Below, in pieces: positions 6,245-10,378 of a DNA stretch of 10,378 bases (positions within the stretch are counted from its first letter, which is position 1; every line of letters starts with the position of its first letter). This DNA is from Candidatus Bathyarchaeota archaeon (GTDB lineage Archaea > Thermoproteota > Bathyarchaeia > 40CM-2-53-6 > RBG-13-38-9). Made by a program: the position numbers and the translations under genes. The stretch is taken from positions 1 through 10,378 of the forward strand of contig JAGTQO010000053.1 of the NCBI GenBank assembly GCA_018396565.1. The letters run 5' to 3'. The notes under the pieces are model-generated. The model worked only from the letters and a program-made list of their open reading frames with translations. It made no database searches and was not told where the DNA came from.

Positions 6245-6343
6245 TGTCGGCTCCGTTCACATACCCTATTCTGCCAAAAAGGCATCCCAGCGACTCTTAC
6301 AGAACCCTCAGGATTTTTAGACCCCAATGAGGGAATAAGTTAT

Positions 6344-6357
6344 CTTTAACATATACA
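6344..6357 (+). promoter_or_regulatory. Candidate TATA box for the LarA-like gene
   Basis: CTTTAACATATACA is an AT-rich element about 50-60 bp before ATG 6405. It predicts a transcript start near 6376 and a leader of about 29 nt that contains GAGG (6388-6391). No other good box lies closer, apart from GATAAGATTT (6365-6374), which is weaker. Confidence 0.4.
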
Positions 6358-6404
6358 AAGACATGGATAAGATTTCATTGGTAATTTGAGGCGAATCCAA
6401 ACCT

Positions 6405-7673
6405 ATGTCGAGTATGGTCCTGCCCAGAATGTTTGTCGTAGAGCAGATGCTCTATTCTTCGAAGCTGCAAGATGTCAAGGGCGAGGTCTCCAAGCAACTT
6501 CAAAGTATAAATCTACAATCCAGAATAAAGCCAGGCTCAAGAATAGCTGTAACCGCGGGGAGCAGGGGAATATCGAACATAGCGGATATAATCGCAGCGA
6601 TCGTCGATGAGGTCAAGAAATGTGGTGGTAGACCATTCATCATTCCAGCTATGGGAAGCCATGGGGGAGCAACCCCTGAAGGTCAGGTTGAGATCCTTAG
6701 AAATTACGGAGTAACCCCTGAAAATGTAGGCGCCCCAATAATATCATCGCTGGAGGTCGATGTCCTAGGCCACCTAGAAGACGGTACACCAGTCTACATA
6801 AGCAGGGACGCAAATGAGGCCGATGGGATAATAGTCGTCAACAGGGTCAAGCCTCACACAGACTTCAAAGATGAGATTGAGAGTGGCCTGGTCAAGATGC
6901 TGGTCATAGGTATGGGTAAACAGAAGGGCGCCGAGTCTCTACACTCATTCCTAGCCGACGGTTACCACAGGGTCATGTTGGATATGGCCAGACTCATCCT
7001 GGAGAAGGCCAAGATAGTATGTGGAGTCGCCATCGTCGAGGACGGCTACCATCAAACATCGATAATCAGAGCCATACCTCCAGAGAGGATTTTTGAGGAG
7101 GAGATTGAGCTCCAGAAGACCGCGAAATCATATATGGCCAGAATACCGTTCAAGGAGATAGACCTCCTCATCGTCGACGAGATAGGTAAGGAGATAAGCG
7201 GTGCAGGGATGGATCCCAATGTCACAGGGAGATTCTTCATCCCAGGGGAGTATGAGCCCCAAGCTCCAAAAGTGAGGAAGATAGTTGTCTTAAACTTGAC
7301 TGAGGAGACTGAGGGCAACGCGACAGGCTTGGGCATGGCTGACCTGACGACCAGAAGGGTCTTCGAGAAGATAGATTTCGACAAGACATTTGTAAATACC
7401 TTGACCTCAGGCTGGGTTGAAGCAAGCAGGATCCCAACATTCCTACCCAACGACAGAGAGACTATACTGATGGGCCTCAGAATAGCTGGGGTGAGGGACT
7501 ACAGGAAAGCCAGAATAGTATATATTAAGAACACCCTTGAACTCTCAAGATTCCAAATATCGGAGGCCCTACTGGAAGAGATCGAGAGAGAACCTGATTT
7601 GAAGAGGAGAGTTAAGGTTGTAAGCGGCCCCAGGGAAATGGTCTTCGATATTCTAGGAAACCTAGCAAGGTAG
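6405..7673 (+). CDS. LarA-like (DUF2088) nickel-dependent hydroxyacid racemase/epimerase family protein
   Basis: A 422-aa cytoplasmic protein of the LarA superfamily, full length for the family. The N-terminal DUF2088 domain shows AGSRGI (51-56), PAMGSHGGATPEGQ (81-94), VNRVKPHTDF (145-154), ESGLVKMLVIGMGKQKGA (159-176) and H180. Compared with Lactobacillus plantarum LarA, as I recall its numbering, Arg75, His108, His174 and His200 line up in spacing with Arg54, His86, His151 and His180. Lys164 fits Lys184, which carries the nickel-pincer nucleotide; its distance to the following histidine is 16 residues in both. The catalytic and metal set is therefore probably intact. Known members interconvert stereoisomers of lactate, malate, 2-hydroxyglutarate and similar acids. 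The substrate here is unknown, and no cofactor-synthesis genes (larB, larC, larE) are in view. ATG 6405 has GAGG 13 nt upstream; ATG 6414 is an alternative. It converges on the dehydrogenase gene with 5 bp between the stops. Confidence 0.85.
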   Translation: MSSMVLPRMFVVEQMLYSSKLQDVKGEVSKQLQSINLQSRIKPGSRIAVTAGSRGISNIADIIAAIVDEVKKCGGRPFIIPAMGSHGGATPEGQVEILRNYGVTPENVGAPIISSLEVDVLGHLEDGTPVYISRDANEADGIIVVNRVKPHTDFKDEIESGLVKMLVIGMGKQKGAESLHSFLADGYHRVMLDMARLILEKAKIVCGVAIVEDGYHQTSIIRAIPPERIFEEEIELQKTAKSYMARIPFKEIDLLIVDEIGKEISGAGMDPNVTGRFFIPGEYEPQAPKVRKIVVLNLTEETEGNATGLGMADLTTRRVFEKIDFDKTFVNTLTSGWVEASRIPTFLPNDRETILMGLRIAGVRDYRKARIVYIKNTLELSRFQISEALLEEIEREPDLKRRVKVVSGPREMVFDILGNLAR

Positions 7674-7678
7674 AGGGA

Positions 7679-8551
7679 TCATTTCAAATTGTAATCGTAG
7701 AAACCTTTACCAACCTTTCTGCCGAGATATCCTGAGGAGACCATCCTCCTCAGCGTAATCGGTGAACGATACCTCGGATCGCCAGTAGCCCTGAACATGT
7801 ACTCATATATCTCTAGGTAAGTGTCCAAGCCGATGTGGTCCAGCAGTTCGAATGGGCCCATAGGATGGTTCAGTCCGAGTCTGCAAGCCTTATCTATCTC
7901 CTCGATACTCATCAAACCTTCCTCAGCACACCTAACCGCGTCTGCGAGGAATCCACTTATCAACCTGACGACGACGAAGCCAGGTGAATCCTTAGATGTC
8001 ACAGGAACCTTGCCAAGCCTAACTGAAAATTCTTTGACGAGATTGTAGGTCTCATCTGATGTCAACATACCCCTCACTATCTCAATCAACTTCATAACCT
8101 GGGGTGGATAGAACCAGTGCATACCTATCACCCTATCCTTCCTCTTGACGTTAGCAGCTATCTCAGAGATCATCAGAGACGACGTGTTAGATGCGAATAT
8201 GGTCTCTTCACGTGAATATTTCTCCGCCGTTGCGAAGATCCTCCTCTTCAGATCCAAGTCTTCAGGAACAGCCTCTATTATAATGTCGGCTCCAGGGACA
8301 GCCTCAGCCATATCGACTGTTCCCCTGATCCTAGATAGAGCACGCTCAGCCTCCTCCTCACTCATCTTCCCCTTCTTGACGAGATGGGTGTGGACTGAAT
8401 CCCTGATCGAAGATAACCCTTTATCAACAAGATCTTTATTCTTCTCTAGAAAATGGACTTCATAGCCTTTCTGGGCGCATACTTGGGCGATGCCGCTGCC
8501 CATAACACCGCATCCGAGCACACATACCAATCTGATGTCCTCAACCTTCAA
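7679..8551 (-). CDS. hbd: 3-hydroxyacyl-CoA dehydrogenase (3-hydroxybutyryl-CoA dehydrogenase type)
   Basis: A 290-aa single-domain enzyme that oxidises (S)-3-hydroxyacyl-CoA to 3-oxoacyl-CoA with NAD, or the reverse. The TTG at 8551 is preferred: GGGTGAG (8562-8556) lies 4 nt upstream, and the protein then begins MKVEDIRLVCVLGCGVMG, as in the family. The frame stays open to TTG 8620, with ATG 8575 between, but that adds 8-23 atypical residues. The NAD fold has G-x-G-x-M-G (13-18). Active-site elements are SNTSS (121-125), His145 in GMHWFYPPQVMKLIE and its partner Glu157. The C-terminal domain has GLNHPMGPFELLDHIGLD (226-243) and GRKVGKGFYDY (277-287). HWFYPP in place of the common HFFNP is a mild variation. 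It follows the CoA-transferase genes on the same strand after 163 bp, and may also have its own promoter. The family call is firm; chain-length preference is unknown. Confidence 0.93.
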   Translation of the reverse strand: MKVEDIRLVCVLGCGVMGSGIAQVCAQKGYEVHFLEKNKDLVDKGLSSIRDSVHTHLVKKGKMSEEEAERALSRIRGTVDMAEAVPGADIIIEAVPEDLDLKRRIFATAEKYSREETIFASNTSSLMISEIAANVKRKDRVIGMHWFYPPQVMKLIEIVRGMLTSDETYNLVKEFSVRLGKVPVTSKDSPGFVVVRLISGFLADAVRCAEEGLMSIEEIDKACRLGLNHPMGPFELLDHIGLDTYLEIYEYMFRATGDPRYRSPITLRRMVSSGYLGRKVGKGFYDYNLK

Positions 8552-8627
8552 CCATCTCACCCAACTATGGACCATAATAATCTGACTTTTCGAGTTGTAT
8601 AGGTTAAACTCATATTCCAAGCCTTGA

Positions 8628-8637
8628 AATAGTATAT
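8628..8637 (-). promoter_or_regulatory. Candidate TATA box for the dehydrogenase gene
   Basis: On the minus strand GATATACTAT, preceded by GGGG, lies in the 163-bp gap after the CoA-transferase B gene. It predicts a transcript start near 8606 and a leader of about 55 nt to TTG 8551. If real, the dehydrogenase can be made apart from the transferase. Confidence 0.3.
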
Positions 8638-8714
8638 CCCCCTACGTCTTTATCTGACTTCCATCATAAGCCTATTTTTCAGGTGGATGCGCTGCCTAGT
8701 TGAACTTGAACTAC

Positions 8715-9491
8715 TCATTTGCCAAGGACTATTCCGGCGGGGTCTATCTTCCTGAGGATCCTGAGCTCCTCACCGGTAGGTGTCTCTGTTGTCTTAACAT
8801 CCTCAGGTATCATAAGGTCGAAACTGCAGTTCTCCCTTATCTGCTGGATATCGACATTCGGATGGGTAGATATCAACATCATCCTCTTCGTCTCTTCATC
8901 GAACCCATATACTCCGAGCTGCGTTATGACCCTGTAAGGGCCGGTGTCTGCTGGGAGCCCAACCTTCTCCCTCTCGCCTGGACCTGTCAAGTATCCTGGT
9001 GTTGTGAGAAAGTCCAGTTTGCTGACGAATCTGCTTCTGTCCTGTCTCATTATGATTATGGTCCTGTGGCATAGGGATCCTGCGTCGTTTGCGCCGCCGC
9101 TTCCCGGCAACCTCACCTTCGGCCTCTCATAATCACCTATGACTGTTGTGTTGATGTTTCCATACATGTCTATCTGGGCGGCTCCGAGGAACCCATAGTC
9201 TGCATACCCTGCTTGAGTCATAGACATAACCTCATGCATGCTTGAGGCTGAGACTCCTCTATAGAATGTTTTAGAGTCGCCTACAGATACCGGTAGGACT
9301 GGGCTCCTCGGACCTATTCCACCCGCCTCATAGATTATGAGTATGTTCGGTGCATGAGTTCTCTGGGCGAGCATAGCCGCTATCACCGGTAGGCCTGTCC
9401 CAACGAAGACTGACTTCCCATCCTCCAGCATCTTCGCGGCAACTGTCGCCATGAGCTCAATGGGCGTATATTTCTCCCTTCTCTTCTCCAT
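8715..9491 (-). CDS. gctB: CoA-transferase family I, subunit B (glutaconate CoA-transferase B-like)
   Basis: A 258-aa subunit of a family I CoA-transferase. Recognised by order and wording of motifs against GctB of Acidaminococcus fermentans: VGTGLP (about 30-35), IIYEAGGIGP (52-61), LGAAQIDMYGNINTT, LPGSGGANDAG, LTTPGYLTGPGEREKVGLP and FDEETKRMMLISTHP. The catalytic glutamate that forms the CoA thioester in family I (Glu54 in GctB) corresponds to Glu55 in YEAG, so the subunit should be active rather than a hydrolase lacking it. Start: ATG 9491 has GGTGAGG 3 nt upstream, or GGTGA 5 nt away. A GTG at 9500 is also in frame but lacks a ribosome site. The gene begins 5 bp after the A subunit's stop, and the ribosome site overlaps that stop, so translation is coupled. 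The substrate (glutaconate, 2-hydroxy acid or other) is not determined. Confidence 0.92.
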   Translation of the reverse strand: MEKRREKYTPIELMATVAAKMLEDGKSVFVGTGLPVIAAMLAQRTHAPNILIIYEAGGIGPRSPVLPVSVGDSKTFYRGVSASSMHEVMSMTQAGYADYGFLGAAQIDMYGNINTTVIGDYERPKVRLPGSGGANDAGSLCHRTIIIMRQDRSRFVSKLDFLTTPGYLTGPGEREKVGLPADTGPYRVITQLGVYGFDEETKRMMLISTHPNVDIQQIRENCSFDLMIPEDVKTTETPTGEELRILRKIDPAGIVLGK

Positions 9492-9496
9492 ATTCC

Positions 9497-10378
9497 TCAC
9501 CTGGACTTCTGGCCGACCCTCCTCTCAGCCATCTCCAATCGCCTCAACCTCTTCTTTCCACCTATGAGCTTGAGGTACTGGTCGAAAGTCTCTATGGAGT
9601 AGATGTATTTCTCAAAATATTCTTTGACTCCGTCGTCGGTGCGGGAGAGGTTCAGCCACTCAGATATGTGGTCCTCATCGAAAGAGTATAGTAGAGGCAT
9701 CTGGCATGGATGTGCACCGTAGGGTACTTCGATGACGGCGTCTACCAGGTAGAATGGGATCGATGTCCTCCAAGGTTCAAGCCTAATCTTTTCGTGTGGG
9801 ATTATCTTCTCTGTTGTAACGATGAGTCTTCTGGATGCTCTTGAAAGCTCATAATCCTCTATCATGGCTCCGTCTATCTGCGCGTTGCCGTAGATGTCGC
9901 ATCTATGTACGTGGACCACGCCAACGTTGGGGTTGCATGAAGGGATCACAGTTACAGGTTTGTTTGTGAAGGGGCACCTAACGATCTTGGCTGAGCTTCT
10001 TCTGAAAGTATCTGTTCCGGCCAAGATTCTTGCTGGAATGAATGGGACACCCATCATTCCGGCGAGGAACCGCCACTGGTATCCTGCGTTGCTTATCTCA
10101 GCCACAACCTTACATTTACCGCTCTCAACAGCTCTCCTCGATGCTGGTGAGAGGCCTCTCAACTCATGTCCGAAAGAGTATGCGGTTTCAACCTTATCGA
10201 CACATCCAGCTGCTACTAGAAGATCTATATCATGCACAGCTGTCTTACCAGCCATTGTCAACCCAGTCTTCTTCTGTCTGATCAACTCGTAAACTATCGA
10301 CATCGACACCCTTACATGGCCGAATCCCCCGAAAGCTATAAAGTCACCAGGATTCACAAGTTTGGAGACAGCCTCCTT
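9497..10378 (-). CDS. gctA: CoA-transferase family I, subunit A (glutaconate CoA-transferase A-like), 5' end missing
   Basis: The frame is open to the right edge, so the true start is outside. A GTG at 10357 is in frame, but the seven codons before it (KEAVSKL) already read as the family's N-terminal helix. The 293 visible residues include NPGDFIAFGGFG, the usual glycine-rich N-terminal loop; further on come NPNVGVVHVHRCDIYGNAQ and AMIEDYELSRASRRLIVTTE, then FYLVDAVIEVPYGAHPCQMP. All are typical of the A subunit, which binds CoA and pairs with the B subunit to form the active enzyme. About 10-20 residues are missing compared with the usual length of about 320. The Lys/Arg-rich C-terminal tail (KKRLRRLEMAERR) ends in TGA inside the ribosome binding site of the B gene. 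Genes upstream, beyond the window, would help identify the substrate. Confidence 0.92.
   Translation of the reverse strand, partial: KEAVSKLVNPGDFIAFGGFGHVRVSMSIVYELIRQKKTGLTMAGKTAVHDIDLLVAAGCVDKVETAYSFGHELRGLSPASRRAVESGKCKVVAEISNAGYQWRFLAGMMGVPFIPARILAGTDTFRRSSAKIVRCPFTNKPVTVIPSCNPNVGVVHVHRCDIYGNAQIDGAMIEDYELSRASRRLIVTTEKIIPHEKIRLEPWRTSIPFYLVDAVIEVPYGAHPCQMPLLYSFDEDHISEWLNLSRTDDGVKEYFEKYIYSIETFDQYLKLIGGKKRLRRLEMAERRVGQKSR

Larger units (their letters stand above)
6047..6343. other. Non-coding region between divergent promoters
   Basis: About 300 bp without a credible gene. The open frame crossing its left part on the plus strand is the antisense shadow of the PP-loop gene running on. It contains a 10-bp inverted repeat, a local hairpin, a short palindrome GGTCTGACC (6179-6187) and a G-rich tract, listed separately. 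An AT-rich box, CTATTTAATATT (6066-6077), could be a plus-strand promoter for a small RNA. No tRNA-like or known riboswitch structure was recognised. Confidence 0.4.

Noticed and set aside
8145..8465. 106-aa plus-strand open frame inside the dehydrogenase gene
   Set aside because: It is an antisense shadow of a clearly recognised gene; composition is Ser/Leu rich with no motif.
9894..10292. 132-aa plus-strand open frame inside the CoA-transferase A gene
   Set aside because: It is antisense to a conserved gene and shows no recognisable domain.
9497..10357. GTG at 10357 as the start of the CoA-transferase A gene
   Set aside because: The frame continues to the window edge with family-like residues (KEAVSKL), so the gene is truncated by the window.
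1..10378. CRISPR array, insertion sequence, tRNA or rRNA
   Set aside because: No regular spaced repeats, transposase motifs, terminal repeats or cloverleaf-like sequences were found by eye.

Overview
The window reads as archaeal chromosomal DNA. Several genes have AT-rich boxes of TATA/BRE type about 25-45 bp upstream of their starts. Starts mix ATG, GTG and TTG with GGTGA/GGAGG-type ribosome binding sites, and one message is apparently leaderless. One small gene encodes an archaeal-type zinc-ribbon membrane protein (DUF2116-like), and a broken fragment resembles the archaeal/eukaryotic ribosomal protein L39e. Arginine AGG/AGA and isoleucine ATA codons are frequent. A Thermoproteota or Bathyarchaeia-like lineage would fit, but the sequence alone does not settle it.

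Left part (1-1810, + strand): the 3' part of a Gfo/Idh/MocA-family NAD(P)-dependent oxidoreductase that enters from outside the window, then a 187-aa protein with a cysteine-bearing C-terminus like V4R/heme-NO-binding-type sensor domains. The latter overlaps tail to tail with a minus-strand CDF (CzcD-type) zinc/cadmium exporter (1807-2691). Divergent from the exporter lies a wrecked ZIP-family metal importer (2771-3379) with an internal deletion and several frameshifts. The 80-bp region between them holds a TATA box usable in both directions, flanked by two copies of GTTTCCAA, a candidate metal-responsive operator.

Middle (3380-6021): a possible L39e remnant, the zinc-ribbon membrane protein, a secreted membrane-anchored protein with a Pro/Thr/Gln-rich stalk, and a PP-loop ATPase of the MnmA/ThiI-like tRNA-thiolation type. 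The last three are on the minus strand, each apparently with its own promoter. About 380 bp of non-coding DNA follows, with a 10-bp inverted repeat and a G-rich tract.

Right part (6405-10378): a LarA-like (DUF2088) protein that keeps the residues expected of nickel-pincer hydroxyacid racemases. It runs convergently, 5 bp apart, into a minus-strand set: a family I CoA-transferase (glutaconate CoA-transferase-like A and B subunits, translationally coupled; A runs off the right edge) and a 3-hydroxyacyl-CoA dehydrogenase. Together they suggest hydroxy-acid metabolism by epimerisation, CoA activation and NAD-linked oxidation; the substrate is unknown. No CRISPR array, insertion sequence, tRNA or rRNA was seen.
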